64,000 bases of DNA, from the NCBI GenBank assembly GCA_963753685.1, contig CAVWDE010000021.1, positions 372,001 through 436,000 of the forward strand, read 5' to 3'. Both the position numbers and the translations under genes were made by a program. Under the pieces are notes generated by a model, which saw only the letters and a program-made list of their open reading frames with translations, had not been told where the DNA came from and made no database searches. Shown here in pieces: positions 1-9,186 of the stretch. Position 1 is the stretch's first letter. Each line of letters opens with the position of its first letter. This stretch comes from DATAOG01 sp963753685 (GTDB lineage Bacteria > Pseudomonadota > Alphaproteobacteria > Geminicoccales > Geminicoccaceae).

Positions 1-2352
1 CTCGTCGCCGCCAGCGGCCAGGCGAGCGGCGAGCTGGCGCTCCGGCTGCAGACTGGGGTCGGCCGCCCGCTGCAGGACCTGATCGGTCTCGAGCTCGCCG
101 AAACCTGGCACCGACAGATCGAGCGCATCGTGCCCGGTTGGGCACCGGTCGCCTTCACCTGTACCTATTCTGCGGGCACCGAGGAGGAACGCTACGAGAT
201 CCGGCTGTCCGGTGGTGGCGGCGGCGCAACGTTGGCTCTGGTCCGACCGGCCTCGCTGGCCGTGGCGCCGGGCGAGCTCGAAGAGCTGGACAGCCGGCCG
301 GACGCCAGGCTGCGCGCCCTGCTCGAGTTGCAGCGCTCGGCTGCCGTCGTGCTCTCGCCTGGCCTCGCCGTCCTGGAGCTCAATGATCAGGCCGAGCAGC
401 TGACCGGCTGGCAGCGCGCCCAGGCCATCGGCCGCCCGTTCAGCGAACTGATGGGGCTCGCCCGGGAGCAGCCGGCCTTGCTGCAGGACCTGGGGCGCGC
501 CCGGTCCGGCAACCGCGTAACCGGCAGCGAAGCCTGGCTGCGCCTGCCCGACGGCCAGGAAGGCCGCCTCGTCTGGAGCTACATCCCGCTGCGCGGCGCC
601 GGCGAAGAGCTCTACGGCGTGCTCGCCCAGGCCACCGCGCTCGCCCCTCTGACCGACGCGACCTCCGGACCGGCCGATGATCAGCTGCGCCTGAAGGCGA
701 TCATGGATCACGTCGCCGATGGCATCGTGACCCTCGACACGCGGGGCATGATCGTCTCCTTCAGCCGCTCGGCCGAGGCGATCTTCGGCTACCGACGGGA
801 CGAGATCGTCGGCTCCGGCATCGACGTCCTGATCGTCAGAGGTGCGGGTAGCGATGGCGACGCGCTCGATCGGATCACGGCGACCGCCAAGCTGCCGGGT
901 GGTACCCGCGAGATGATGGCCAGGCGCAAGGGCGGCGAGGTGATCCCGCTCGAGCTCGCCGCGAGCGAGGTCTTCTTCAACGGCGATGTGCTCTATATCC
1001 TGACGATCCGGGACATCACGGTCCGCAAGCACACCGAGGAGACGATCCGCAACCTCGCCTACCACGATCCGCTGACCGGCCTGCCCAACCGCCTGCTGTT
1101 CAACGACCGCCTGACCCAGGCCATCGAGCGCGCCCGCCGGAGCCAGCATCAGCTCGCGGTGATGATCCTCGATCTCGACCGCTTCAAACTGATCAATGAC
1201 TCGCTGGGGCTCGCGAGTGGCGACCAGGTCCTGCGCGCGGTCGGCGAGCGCCTGGTCGCGGCGGTCCGCCGGAGCGATACCGTGGCCAGGCTCGGCGCCG
1301 ACGATTTTCTGCTCCTGCTGCCGGGCGTCGATGGCGCCGAAAACACCGCCAAGGTCGCCCAGAAGATCCTCGATACCTTCCTGCCGCCGTTGCAGGTCGA
1401 CGACCAGGAGCTGCATCTCGGCGCCAGCCTCGGGATCACCCTCTATCCTCACGACGGCGACGACGCCGAGACCCTGATCCGCAACGCCGACACCGCGCTC
1501 TACCGCGCCAAGGAACACTCACGCGGCAGCTATCAGTTCTACACCACGGACATGAACGCGACCGCTTTCGAGCGCCTGGTCCTCGAGACCCAGTTGCGCA
1601 AGGCGCTGGAGCGCGGCGAGCTGGTCGTCCACTACCAGCCACAGGTCCGCCTCGACAGCGGTGCTGTGGTCGCGGTCGAGGCGCTGGTGCGCTGGTTCCA
1701 CGACGATCTCGGGCTGATCTCGCCGGCCGAGTTCATCCCGCTCGCCGAGGAGACCGGGCTGATTCTCGAGCTCGGGCACTGGGTGCTCAGCACCGCCTGC
1801 GCCCAGGTCCGGGCCTGGCAGGAGCAGGGCTTCGCCGACCTACGGCTCGCGGTCAACCTGTCGGGCCGGCAGTTCGAGCAGGAAGACCTCGTGCGCAGCA
1901 TCGCCCAGGTGATCGAGGCCACGACCTTCGATCCCGCCGATCTCGAGCTCGAGCTGACCGAGAGCAGCATCATGCGCAGCCCCGATCAGGCGGTCGCCAA
2001 GCTGCAGGCGCTCGATCGCCTGGGCATCCGGCTCTCGATCGACGACTTCGGGACCGGCTACTCCTCGCTCGGCCACCTCAAACGCTTTCCGATCCGCACC
2101 CTCAAGATCGATCAGTCGTTCATCCAGGACATCACCACCGACCCCAACGATGCCGCGATCGCCCAGGCGATCATCGCGCTGGCCGAGAGCCTGCAGCTCA
2201 AGGTGATCGCCGAGGGGGTGGAGACGAGGGAGCAGCTGGATCTGCTGCGCCGCTACCACTGCGACGAGATGCAGGGCTACCTGTTCGCGCGCGCCCTGCC
2301 GCCGGCCGAGCTGCTGGAGCTGCTGCGGAGCGGCTCGCGGCTCATCCATTGA
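1..2352 (+). CDS. PAS-GGDEF-EAL cyclic-di-GMP protein (5' end outside window)
   Basis: Second-messenger protein predicted to hydrolyse cyclic di-GMP. The frame is open from the first base of the window, so the true start is upstream; a GTG at 130 is only an internal possibility. Counting from base 1, PAS-like regions lie at about residues 135-220 and 230-350. A GGDEF domain follows at about 360-515, then an EAL domain to the C-terminus. The EAL domain keeps its key motifs: EALVRW, the Asn of NLSGRQF, ELTES, DDFGTGYSS, the Lys of LKIDQSF and EGVET. The GGDEF signature reads GADDF, so cyclase activity is doubtful and a regulatory, GTP-binding role is likelier. No membrane segment is visible in the part present. 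Confidence 0.93.
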   Translation, partial: LVAASGQASGELALRLQTGVGRPLQDLIGLELAETWHRQIERIVPGWAPVAFTCTYSAGTEEERYEIRLSGGGGGATLALVRPASLAVAPGELEELDSRPDARLRALLELQRSAAVVLSPGLAVLELNDQAEQLTGWQRAQAIGRPFSELMGLAREQPALLQDLGRARSGNRVTGSEAWLRLPDGQEGRLVWSYIPLRGAGEELYGVLAQATALAPLTDATSGPADDQLRLKAIMDHVADGIVTLDTRGMIVSFSRSAEAIFGYRRDEIVGSGIDVLIVRGAGSDGDALDRITATAKLPGGTREMMARRKGGEVIPLELAASEVFFNGDVLYILTIRDITVRKHTEETIRNLAYHDPLTGLPNRLLFNDRLTQAIERARRSQHQLAVMILDLDRFKLINDSLGLASGDQVLRAVGERLVAAVRRSDTVARLGADDFLLLLPGVDGAENTAKVAQKILDTFLPPLQVDDQELHLGASLGITLYPHDGDDAETLIRNADTALYRAKEHSRGSYQFYTTDMNATAFERLVLETQLRKALERGELVVHYQPQVRLDSGAVVAVEALVRWFHDDLGLISPAEFIPLAEETGLILELGHWVLSTACAQVRAWQEQGFADLRLAVNLSGRQFEQEDLVRSIAQVIEATTFDPADLELELTESSIMRSPDQAVAKLQALDRLGIRLSIDDFGTGYSSLGHLKRFPIRTLKIDQSFIQDITTDPNDAAIAQAIIALAESLQLKVIAEGVETREQLDLLRRYHCDEMQGYLFARALPPAELLELLRSGSRLIH

Positions 2353-2369
2353 GCCGCCGCAGCGTCCGG

Positions 2370-2930
2370 TCAGCCGCTAGGCTGGGCCGCGCTGATGCTG
2401 TGATCCTGTGGCGCCGGGTGGCATTGGCCAATCGAGTCCTCGGCGCAGACGGTCTTGCCGTCGGTCCAGGTGGCCCCAGCCAGAACGGCCTTCAGAAGGT
2501 CGGTGCTCGCCAACCGGGCCCCGGTGAGGTTCGCCCTGCTCAGATCGGCATGATACATCCGCGCCATGGTCAGATCGACCCCGACCAGCGACGCGCCGGT
2601 CAAGTCGGCATTGGTGAAGTCGGCGCGCACCAGGTCGGCGTGGTCCAGGCGGGCCTTCTGGAGGGTTGCGGAGATGAACTTGGCGCGTCGCGCGTCGACC
2701 TCGATCAGGATGGCTTCGGAAAGGTCGGTCCGCTCGAACGAGGCGTCGCGCAGGGTCGCTCTGGTCAGGTCGACGCCGTGCAGATCCTGACCATCCTGCA
2801 GGCACCGGCGCCAGTACACGCCCGGCGCCGCCACGTCGGCACACTCAGCGAGCGCCGACGCGCCCCCGGCCAGAAAGCAGGTCAGACCGAGGAGACAGAT
2901 CGCACCGAGTCGGATCATCGCCATAGTCAT
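2370..2930 (-). CDS. secreted pentapeptide-repeat protein
   Basis: A 186-residue protein with an N-terminal signal peptide (hydrophobic stretch at about residues 6-25, cleavage probably near ASALA). It has one run of about 20 pentapeptide repeats of the A(D/N)LXX type between residues 50 and 150, for example ADLVRADFTNADLTGASL. Such repeats form a right-handed quadrilateral beta-helix. The four Cys outside the repeat block could form disulfides in the periplasm. The function cannot be deduced from the fold. It converges with the EAL-protein gene, whose stop is 18 bases away. The complementary strand also has a long open frame over the repeats, but that frame lacks any family match. Confidence 0.8.
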   Translation of the reverse strand: MTMAMIRLGAICLLGLTCFLAGGASALAECADVAAPGVYWRRCLQDGQDLHGVDLTRATLRDASFERTDLSEAILIEVDARRAKFISATLQKARLDHADLVRADFTNADLTGASLVGVDLTMARMYHADLSRANLTGARLASTDLLKAVLAGATWTDGKTVCAEDSIGQCHPAPQDHSISAAQPSG

Positions 2931-3058
2931 ACGCCAAGGCGGTTTCCGTGAGAAGGTAAGAGCTGTGGAATCGAGCGTCGTCCGCCGGGCCTGGAGGCCG
3001 CGGAAGATCGACCAGCGGGTCTGGCTTCGGGGCGGCGGGCAACCTAGAATTTGGCGCC

Positions 3059-3346
3059 ATGAGCGAGGTCACGGTCAGCATCAGGCTGCACATCCAGGGC
3101 CGGGTCCAGGGCGTCTGGTACCGCGGCTGGGCGGTGGCCGAGGCGCAAGAACTCGGCCTCGCGGGCTGGGTGCGCAATCGCCGGGACGGCTCGGTCGAAG
3201 CCCTGATCTCAGGTCCCGAGCCGGCCGTGCGGGCCATGGTCGAGCGCTGCCATCGCGGCCCGCCGGCCGCCCGGGTCGAGCGCATCATCGAGGTGCTCGC
3301 TAGCGAATCGCCCGGCCCCGGCTTTCGCCAGCTGCCGACGCTCTGA
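3059..3346 (+). CDS. acyP: acylphosphatase
   Basis: A 95-residue acylphosphatase, which hydrolyses the carboxyl-phosphate bond of acylphosphates in the cytoplasm. The diagnostic motif GRVQGVWYRGWA is at residues 14-25 and contains the phosphate-binding Arg of the family. The second motif GWVRNRRDGSVEALISG contains the catalytic Asn. The length is normal for the family. The coding end overlaps the 3' end of the convergent lipB gene by 47 bases. This overlap makes the C-terminal tail (about 15 residues after EVLASE) the least certain part. Confidence 0.93.
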   Translation: MSEVTVSIRLHIQGRVQGVWYRGWAVAEAQELGLAGWVRNRRDGSVEALISGPEPAVRAMVERCHRGPPAARVERIIEVLASESPGPGFRQLPTL

Positions 3347-4028
3347 GTGGCTCCGCATTGAAGACCGCCGGGAAGGTGCTCTGCAAGGCGCCGTCCAGCT
3401 CGGCCATGCTGGTGGTCAGCCCGAGGTCGGCGAGCGAGGTCACGCCGAAATCCCGGATGCCGCAGGGCACGATGCCGGCAAAGTGCTCGAGGTTCGGGTC
3501 CAGGTTGACCGCCACACCGTGATAGCTCACCCAGCGGCGGATACGGACGCCGATCGCCGCAATCTTGGCCTCGGTCCCGTCCGGCTTGACCACCCAGACG
3601 CCGACCCGGCCCGCGCGCCGCTCGCCGCGGACGTTGAACTGCCCGAGGGTGCGGATCAACCACTCCTCCAGCCGCCCGATGTAAGCCCGGAGGTCGGGCC
3701 CGCGTCGTTGCAGGTCGAGCATGATGTAGGCGATCCGCTGGCCCGGACCGTGATAGGTGTACTGGCCCCCCCGGCCGGCAGTGAATACCGGAAAGCGCGC
3801 GGGCGTCAGCAGATCTTCGACGCGGGCGCTCGTGCCGGCGGTGTAGAGCGGCGGATGCTCGAGCAGCCAGATCAGCTCGCCCGCGCGACCGGCGCGGATC
3901 GCCGCGACCCGCTCCTCCATCACGGCCAACGCTTCGGGATAGGCGACCGGCCGGTCGCTGACCCGCCACTCGACCGGACCTGGCCGGTCGAGGACGGATG
4001 CTCCGACCCTTGTAGCAGGCAGCGTCAT
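3300..4028 (-). CDS. lipB: octanoyl-[acyl-carrier-protein]:protein octanoyltransferase
   Basis: LipB transfers octanoate from octanoyl-ACP to lipoyl domains, the first step of protein lipoylation. The family motifs are present: HPPLYTAGT, GRGGQYTYHGPGQ and GVWV. The acyl-thioester Cys lies in GIVPCGI and the partner Lys in AKIAAIGVRI. The length (242 residues) is typical. It converges on acyP with a 47-base overlap. A lipoyl-dependent acetoin dehydrogenase E2 (acoC) at 19-20 kb is a likely client, although LipB also serves the general 2-oxoacid dehydrogenases. Confidence 0.96.
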   Translation of the reverse strand: MTLPATRVGASVLDRPGPVEWRVSDRPVAYPEALAVMEERVAAIRAGRAGELIWLLEHPPLYTAGTSARVEDLLTPARFPVFTAGRGGQYTYHGPGQRIAYIMLDLQRRGPDLRAYIGRLEEWLIRTLGQFNVRGERRAGRVGVWVVKPDGTEAKIAAIGVRIRRWVSYHGVAVNLDPNLEHFAGIVPCGIRDFGVTSLADLGLTTSMAELDGALQSTFPAVFNAEPLRASAAGESRGRAIR

Positions 4029-4080
4029 TTGCTATTTCCCAGGCACTTGGCGGAGGGCTCGTTGGTCCCGTCGCCAACAT

Positions 4081-4167
4081 GCGGTCGTGGCGGAATTGGT
4101 AGACGCGCAGCGTTGAGGGCGCTGTCCCGGAAACGGGGTGGAAGTTCGAGTCTTCTCGACCGCACCA
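4081..4167 (+). tRNA. tRNA-Leu (anticodon GAG)
   Basis: An 87-base class II tRNA. The acceptor arms GCGGTCG (4081-4087) and CGACCGC (4157-4163) pair perfectly, followed by discriminator A and an encoded CCA (4165-4167). The anticodon stem CAGCG/CGCTG encloses the loop TTGAGGG, which puts anticodon GAG at 4115-4117 (reads CUC/CUU). A long variable arm precedes the T-arm GTTCGAGTC, as expected for tRNA-Leu. Confidence 0.96.
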
Positions 4168-4284
4168 TCTCTTGCCTCGCTGGCCTTTTCGGGCCGGCAT
4201 CGATAGGGTCCCCAGCACCATCGTTCGGACAACCGTGGCTCATCGTGCGCCACGGCAGGGCGTGTTGACCTGGGATCTGCTGTC

Positions 4285-6558
4285 ATGTCCGACCCGCTGC
4301 GGGATGCCGCGCTCGACTACCACCGCCGGCCGACCCCCGGCAAGCTCGCGGTGGTCGCGACCAAACCGCTCGCCAATCAGCGGGACCTGGCGCTCGCGTA
4401 TTCGCCCGGCGTCGCCGCCGCCTCGGAGCTGATCGCCGCGGAGCCGGCCGAGGCCGCGAACCTGACCGCCCGCGGCAATCTGGTCGGCGTGATCAGCAAC
4501 GGCACCGCCGTGCTCGGCCTCGGCGCGATCGGCCCGCTCGCCGCCAAGCCCGTGATGGAAGGCAAGGCGGTGCTGTTCAAGAAGTTCGCCGGCATCGACG
4601 CCTTCGACCTCGAGATCGACGAGCGCGACCCGGACAAGCTGGTCGAGATCATCGCGTCCCTGGAGCCGACCTTCGGGGCGATCAATCTCGAGGACATCAA
4701 GGCGCCCGAGTGCTTCGAGGTCGAGGCGAAGCTGCGCGCGCGCATGCGCATCCCGGTGTTTCACGACGATCAGCACGGCACCGCGATCATCGTCGCCGCC
4801 GCGATCCTGAACGGGCTGTACCTGGTCGGCAAGGTTTTGCATGAGATCCGGCTCGTAACCTGCGGCGCGGGTGCTGCGGCGCTGGCTTGCCTCGACCTGC
4901 TCGTGGCGCTCGGCCTCAAGCGGGAACAGGTGCTGGTGGTCGACGTGGAGGGCGTGGTCTACGCCGGTCGCACCACGCTCATGGATCCCTACAAAGCGCG
5001 CTACGCCCAGCCGACCGCGATGCGCACGCTGGCCGAGGCGATCGATGGCGCGGATGTGTTCCTCGGCCTGTCAGCGCCCAACGTCGTCACGCGGGCGATG
5101 GTCGAGACCATGGCCGCGCGGCCGCTGATCCTGGCGCTCGCCAATCCGGTCCCGGAGATCGATCCGGAGGCGGCACGCGCCGCAAGGCCGGATGCGATCA
5201 TCGCGACCGGCCGCAGCGACTATCCGAACCAGGTCAACAACGTCATCGGCTTCCCGTTCATCTTTCGCGGCGCCCTGGATGTCGGCGCGACCACGATCAA
5301 CGAGGCGATGAAGATCGCCTGTGCCCATGCGATCGCCCACCTTGCCCGGACCACCGTGCCGGAGACCGTTGCCCAGGCCTATGGCCTGACCGACCTCGGC
5401 TTCGGTCCGGACCACATCATCCCGAAGCCGTTCGATTCGAGGCTCGCGGTCGAGGTGCCGATCGCGGTCGCGACGGCGGCGATGACGAGCGGCGTCGCGA
5501 CTCGGCCGATCGCCGATCTCAAGGCCTACCGCGAGCGTCTGACCCAGTTCGTGTTCCGCTCGGGCCTGACCATGAAGCCGATCTTCGAGCGGGCGCGCGA
5601 GCGGCCGCTGCGCGTGGTGTTCGCCGACGGCGAGGAGCCCAGGGTGCTGCGCGCGGTGCAGGTCCTGCTCGAAGAGGGTCTGGCCCAACCGATCCTGATC
5701 GGCCGCCCTGACGTGGTGCGGGCGCGCTCGAAACGCCTCGACCTTGCCCTCCCCCTCGGGCAGGGGATCGAGCTCTGCAACCCTGAGAGCGATCCCCGCT
5801 ATGACGCCTACGTCGCGCACTACCTGGAGCGCATGGGCCGGCGCGGCATTACCCCGGAGGCGGCCAGGGAGATCGTGCGCACGCGGCCGACGGTGATCGG
5901 CGCGCTGATGCTCGACCGCGCCGAGGCCGACGCCATGATCGCCGGCCCGACCGGCCGTTTTGAGGCGCACCTGCACCAGCTCCAGGAGCTGCTGGGGCTA
6001 CGTGTCGGCGCGCAGGAAGCCTCGACGCTGCACCTTTTGATTCTGGAGCGCGGCCCCCTGTTCATGACCGACACCTATGTCAACGTCGATCTGCCCGCCG
6101 AGGCGATCACCGAGACCGTGCTCATGGCCGCCGAGACCGTGCGCCGCTTCGGCATCACCCCCAAGGTCGCACTGCTCTCACACTCCAACTTCGGCAGCCG
6201 CGACAGCGGCAGCGCGCGCAAGATGCGCCGCGCACTGGCGCTGATCCGCGAGCGGGCGCCCGGTCTCGAAGTCGACGGCGAGATGCATGCCGATGCCGCG
6301 CTCTCGGCTTCGATCCGGGCCCGGATCCTGCCGGAGTCGACCTTGAGCGGCGAGGCCAACCTGTTGATCTTCCCCAACCTGGATGCCGCCAACATCGCCT
6401 TCAACCTGGTCAGGGCGGTGACCAACTCGGTCGCGGTCGGGCCGATCCTGATCGGTCTGGCCAAGCCCGCCCATATCGTCACGGCGTCGGTTACGACCCG
6501 CGGCATCGTCAATCTGTCCGCGCTTGCGGTGGTCGATGCGCAGGCCCGAGCGGTCTGA
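4285..6558 (+). CDS. maeB: NADP-dependent malic enzyme with C-terminal phosphotransacetylase-like domain
   Basis: A 757-residue MaeB-type enzyme that decarboxylates malate to pyruvate and yields NADPH. The malic domain (about residues 15-150) has AYSPGVAAA near residue 37, KKFAGIDAFD and the metal-site motif NLEDIKAPECFEVE. The NAD-binding domain spans about 160-400, with GAGAAALACLDLL. Residues from about 425 match phosphate acetyl/butyryltransferases and usually act as a regulatory, acetyl-CoA-sensing module in this family. The ATG lies 117 bases after the tRNA. The stop overlaps the earliest possible start of mgtE, so the two genes may be co-transcribed. Confidence 0.96.
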   Translation: MSDPLRDAALDYHRRPTPGKLAVVATKPLANQRDLALAYSPGVAAASELIAAEPAEAANLTARGNLVGVISNGTAVLGLGAIGPLAAKPVMEGKAVLFKKFAGIDAFDLEIDERDPDKLVEIIASLEPTFGAINLEDIKAPECFEVEAKLRARMRIPVFHDDQHGTAIIVAAAILNGLYLVGKVLHEIRLVTCGAGAAALACLDLLVALGLKREQVLVVDVEGVVYAGRTTLMDPYKARYAQPTAMRTLAEAIDGADVFLGLSAPNVVTRAMVETMAARPLILALANPVPEIDPEAARAARPDAIIATGRSDYPNQVNNVIGFPFIFRGALDVGATTINEAMKIACAHAIAHLARTTVPETVAQAYGLTDLGFGPDHIIPKPFDSRLAVEVPIAVATAAMTSGVATRPIADLKAYRERLTQFVFRSGLTMKPIFERARERPLRVVFADGEEPRVLRAVQVLLEEGLAQPILIGRPDVVRARSKRLDLALPLGQGIELCNPESDPRYDAYVAHYLERMGRRGITPEAAREIVRTRPTVIGALMLDRAEADAMIAGPTGRFEAHLHQLQELLGLRVGAQEASTLHLLILERGPLFMTDTYVNVDLPAEAITETVLMAAETVRRFGITPKVALLSHSNFGSRDSGSARKMRRALALIRERAPGLEVDGEMHADAALSASIRARILPESTLSGEANLLIFPNLDAANIAFNLVRAVTNSVAVGPILIGLAKPAHIVTASVTTRGIVNLSALAVVDAQARAV

Positions 6559-6565
6559 TCGAGCC

Positions 6566-7954
6566 GTGACCGAGCCCGAGGCACAGGCAACCTTGGAGCC
6601 CCAGGCCGAGGGTCATGTCGCGCCGTTGGACGAGCTGATCCGAGCGGCTCGCGAGGCGCTCCACGAGGGCGCGGTGTCGCGGGCGGCAGAGCTTGCAAAG
6701 CCACTCCACGTGGCGGATCAGGCCGACCTCATCGAGCAACTCAGCCGTGACGAGCGGGCGGCGCTGGTCGGCGCGCTCAAACCCGACCTCGATCCCGAGC
6801 TCCTGACCTATCTCGACGAGAGCGTGCGCGCCGAGGTACTCGAGCTGCTCGGGCCCAAGGAAGCCGGCGAGGCGATCGCCCAGCTTGAGACCGACGATGC
6901 CATCGAGGTGCTCCAGGACCTCGATCCCGATGAGCAGATCGCCCTGCTCGCGACCCTGCCGCTGCCCGACCGCGCGGCCGTCGAGCAGGGCCTCGCCTAT
7001 CCCGACGAGAGTGCTGGCCGCCTGATGCAGCGGGAGCTGGTGGCGGTACCCGAGTTCTGGACGGTCGGCCAGACCATCGACTGGCTGCGCGCCAACCCGG
7101 GCCTGCCGGATGATTTCTACGACATCTACATCATCAATCCGCGCTTCGAGCCGGTCGGCTCGATCCCGCTGAGCAAGGTGCTGCGCAGCAAGCGTGGCGT
7201 GCTCCTGACCGAGCTCAGGCTGAAGGAGCTGCACCTGATCCCGGTCGACATGGATCAGGAGGAGGTCGGCTTTCAGTTCCGCCAGTACGGCCTGGTCTCG
7301 GCGCCGGTCGTGAACGCGGCGGGGCGGCTCCTCGGCGTGATCACGGTCGACGACGTGGTGCATGTGATCGAGGAGGAGGCCGAGGAAGACATCCTCAAGC
7401 TGGGCGGCGTGCAGGAGACCGACATCTTCGCACGGCCTCTGCAAACCGGTCTGCACCGCTTCCCCTGGTTGCTGATCAACCTCGGCACGGCGATCCTCGC
7501 GTCGATGGTGATCGCGCTGTTCGAAAAGGCGATCCAGCAGGTCGTGGCGCTGGCCGTGCTCATGCCGATCGTGGCGTCGATGGGCGGCAATGGCGGCACG
7601 CAAACCGTCACGATCGTGGTCCGGGCATTGGCGACACGCGAAATCACGCCGGCGAACTCGCTTCGTGTCCTCGGCAAGGAGTTCCTGGTCGGCGGCTTCA
7701 ACGGCTTCCTGTTCCTGGTCATCGGCGTGCTCCTCGCGGTCACCTGGTTCGGCGACCCGCTGCTCGGCGCGCTGTTCGGTGCCGCGCTCTTGATCAACTT
7801 GATTTTCGCCGGCCTCGCCGGGGTCGCGATTCCCATCGTGTTCGAACGTTTTGGCGTCGATCCGGCCCTTGCCTCGGGGGTATTCCTGACGACGATCACC
7901 GATGTCGTCGGGTTCTTCTCCTTCCTCGGGCTCGCCACGCTGTTCTTCCTGTAG
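6566..7954 (+). CDS. mgtE: magnesium transporter MgtE
   Basis: MgtE family Mg2+ channel/transporter of the inner membrane, 462 residues. The order is an N-terminal MgtE_N superhelix (about 20-140), a CBS pair (about 150-270), then five membrane helices from about residue 300. The signature MPIVASMGGNGGTQT sits in helix 2. The start chosen is GTG 6566 (protein beginning VTEPEAQ), just after the maeB stop. An ATG at 6524 inside maeB would add 14 residues without family support. The CBS/N domains normally sense cytoplasmic Mg2+ and gate the pore. Confidence 0.94.
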   Translation: MTEPEAQATLEPQAEGHVAPLDELIRAAREALHEGAVSRAAELAKPLHVADQADLIEQLSRDERAALVGALKPDLDPELLTYLDESVRAEVLELLGPKEAGEAIAQLETDDAIEVLQDLDPDEQIALLATLPLPDRAAVEQGLAYPDESAGRLMQRELVAVPEFWTVGQTIDWLRANPGLPDDFYDIYIINPRFEPVGSIPLSKVLRSKRGVLLTELRLKELHLIPVDMDQEEVGFQFRQYGLVSAPVVNAAGRLLGVITVDDVVHVIEEEAEEDILKLGGVQETDIFARPLQTGLHRFPWLLINLGTAILASMVIALFEKAIQQVVALAVLMPIVASMGGNGGTQTVTIVVRALATREITPANSLRVLGKEFLVGGFNGFLFLVIGVLLAVTWFGDPLLGALFGAALLINLIFAGLAGVAIPIVFERFGVDPALASGVFLTTITDVVGFFSFLGLATLFFL

Positions 7955-7961
7955 GTGCAAA

Positions 7962-9134
7962 ATGGCCCAATTCGCCTGCCCGTCCCTGAACTTCGACCTC
8001 GGCGAGACCGCGGAGATGATCCGGAGCACGGTTGCCGCCTTCGCCCAGAGGGAGATCGCGCCGCGCGCCGAAGAGATCGACCGCAGCAACGAGTTTCCGC
8101 GCGACCTCTGGCCGCGCCTGGGCGAGCTCGGGCTGCTCGGGCTCACGGCCGAGGAAGAGTATGGCGGCGCCGGCCTCGGCTACACCGAACATGTTCTGGC
8201 GATGGAGGAGGTGTCGCGTGCAAGTGCCTCCGTTGGCTTGAGTTATGGCGCTCATTCCAACCTATGTGTGAACCAAATTCGATTGCACGGAACACCCGAA
8301 CAGAAACGAAAATATCTGCCGAGGCTGATCAGCGGCGAGCATGTCGGCGCGCTCGCCATGAGTGAGCCCGGCGCCGGCTCCGACGTGGTCAGCATGCGTA
8401 CCCGGGCCGAGAAGAAGGGCGACCGCTACGTCCTCAATGGCTCAAAGATGTGGATCACCAACGGTCCGCAGGCCGAGACGCTGGTGGTCTACGCCAAAAC
8501 CGACCCGGACGCCGGTGCCCGCGGCATCACCGCCTTCCTGATCGAGAAGGGCATGAAGGGCTTTTCGACCGGGCAGAAGCTGGACAAGCTCGGCATGCGC
8601 GGCTCCGACACCTGCGAGCTGATCTTCGAGGACTGCGAGGTCCCGGCCGAGAACGTGCTGGGCAAGGTGGGCGGCGGCGTCCGCGTGCTCATGGGCGGCC
8701 TCGACTACGAGCGCCTGGTGCTCGCGGGCGGGCCGCTCGGCATCATGCAGGCCTGCCTCGACATTACCTTGCCGTACCTGCACGAGCGCCAGCAGTTCGG
8801 CCAGCCGATCGGCAGCTTCCAATTGATGCAGGGCAAGCTCGCCGACATGTACACGACCATGAACGCCTGCAAGGCCTACGTCTACTTCACCGCCAAAGCC
8901 TCGGACCGCGGCGAGGTGACCCGCCAGGATGCCGCCGGCTGCCTTCTCTACGCCGCCGAGAAGGCGACCTGGATGGCGCTCGAGGCCGTGCAGACGCTCG
9001 GCGGCAACGGCTACATCAACGACTACCCGACCGGCCGCCTGCTGCGCGACGCCAAACTCTACGAGATCGGCGCCGGCACCTCGGAGATCCGCCGCATGCT
9101 GATCGGCCGCCAGCTGTTTGAAGCGACGGCATAG
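7962..9134 (+). CDS. ivd: isovaleryl-CoA dehydrogenase
   Basis: A 390-residue acyl-CoA dehydrogenase that oxidises isovaleryl-CoA to 3-methylcrotonyl-CoA in leucine degradation. It shows the FAD-binding signatures ALAMSEPGAGSDV and QTLGGNGYINDYP. The block GLDYERLVLAGGPLGIMQ places the catalytic Glu where isovaleryl-CoA dehydrogenases have it (the Glu of YERLVLAGG), unlike most other acyl-CoA dehydrogenases. ATG 7962 gives the canonical short N-terminus; the frame stays open further upstream inside mgtE. A methylglutaconyl-CoA hydratase-like gene and leucine dehydrogenase lie close by, which supports the leucine assignment. Confidence 0.9.
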   Translation: MAQFACPSLNFDLGETAEMIRSTVAAFAQREIAPRAEEIDRSNEFPRDLWPRLGELGLLGLTAEEEYGGAGLGYTEHVLAMEEVSRASASVGLSYGAHSNLCVNQIRLHGTPEQKRKYLPRLISGEHVGALAMSEPGAGSDVVSMRTRAEKKGDRYVLNGSKMWITNGPQAETLVVYAKTDPDAGARGITAFLIEKGMKGFSTGQKLDKLGMRGSDTCELIFEDCEVPAENVLGKVGGGVRVLMGGLDYERLVLAGGPLGIMQACLDITLPYLHERQQFGQPIGSFQLMQGKLADMYTTMNACKAYVYFTAKASDRGEVTRQDAAGCLLYAAEKATWMALEAVQTLGGNGYINDYPTGRLLRDAKLYEIGAGTSEIRRMLIGRQLFEATA

Positions 9135-9150
9135 CCTCGCCTTTCGCCAG

Positions 9151-9179
9151 TTGACATGAATCAGCCTTGATAGCAAAAT
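9151..9179 (+). promoter_or_regulatory. candidate sigma70-type promoter of vapBC
   Basis: A perfect -35 TTGACA (9151-9156) is followed by a 17-base spacer and a -10-like CAAAAT (9174-9179). This would start transcription at about 9186, one base before the vapB ATG at 9187, and there is no Shine-Dalgarno sequence, so the message may be leaderless. TGACA at 9152-9156 and TGTCA at 9183-9187 form an inverted pair that could be an antitoxin operator. Confidence 0.5.
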
Positions 9180-9186
9180 CGTTGTC

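Noticed and set aside
2349..2951. Plus-strand frame opposite the pentapeptide-repeat protein, with an apparent periodic pattern
   Set aside because: The periodicity (VG-repeats) is the mirror of the pentapeptide repeats. The minus strand has a signal peptide and canonical repeats.
4178..4197. Hairpin after tRNA-Leu
   Set aside because: The stem contains a mismatch and lacks a T-run, so it was not called as a terminator.
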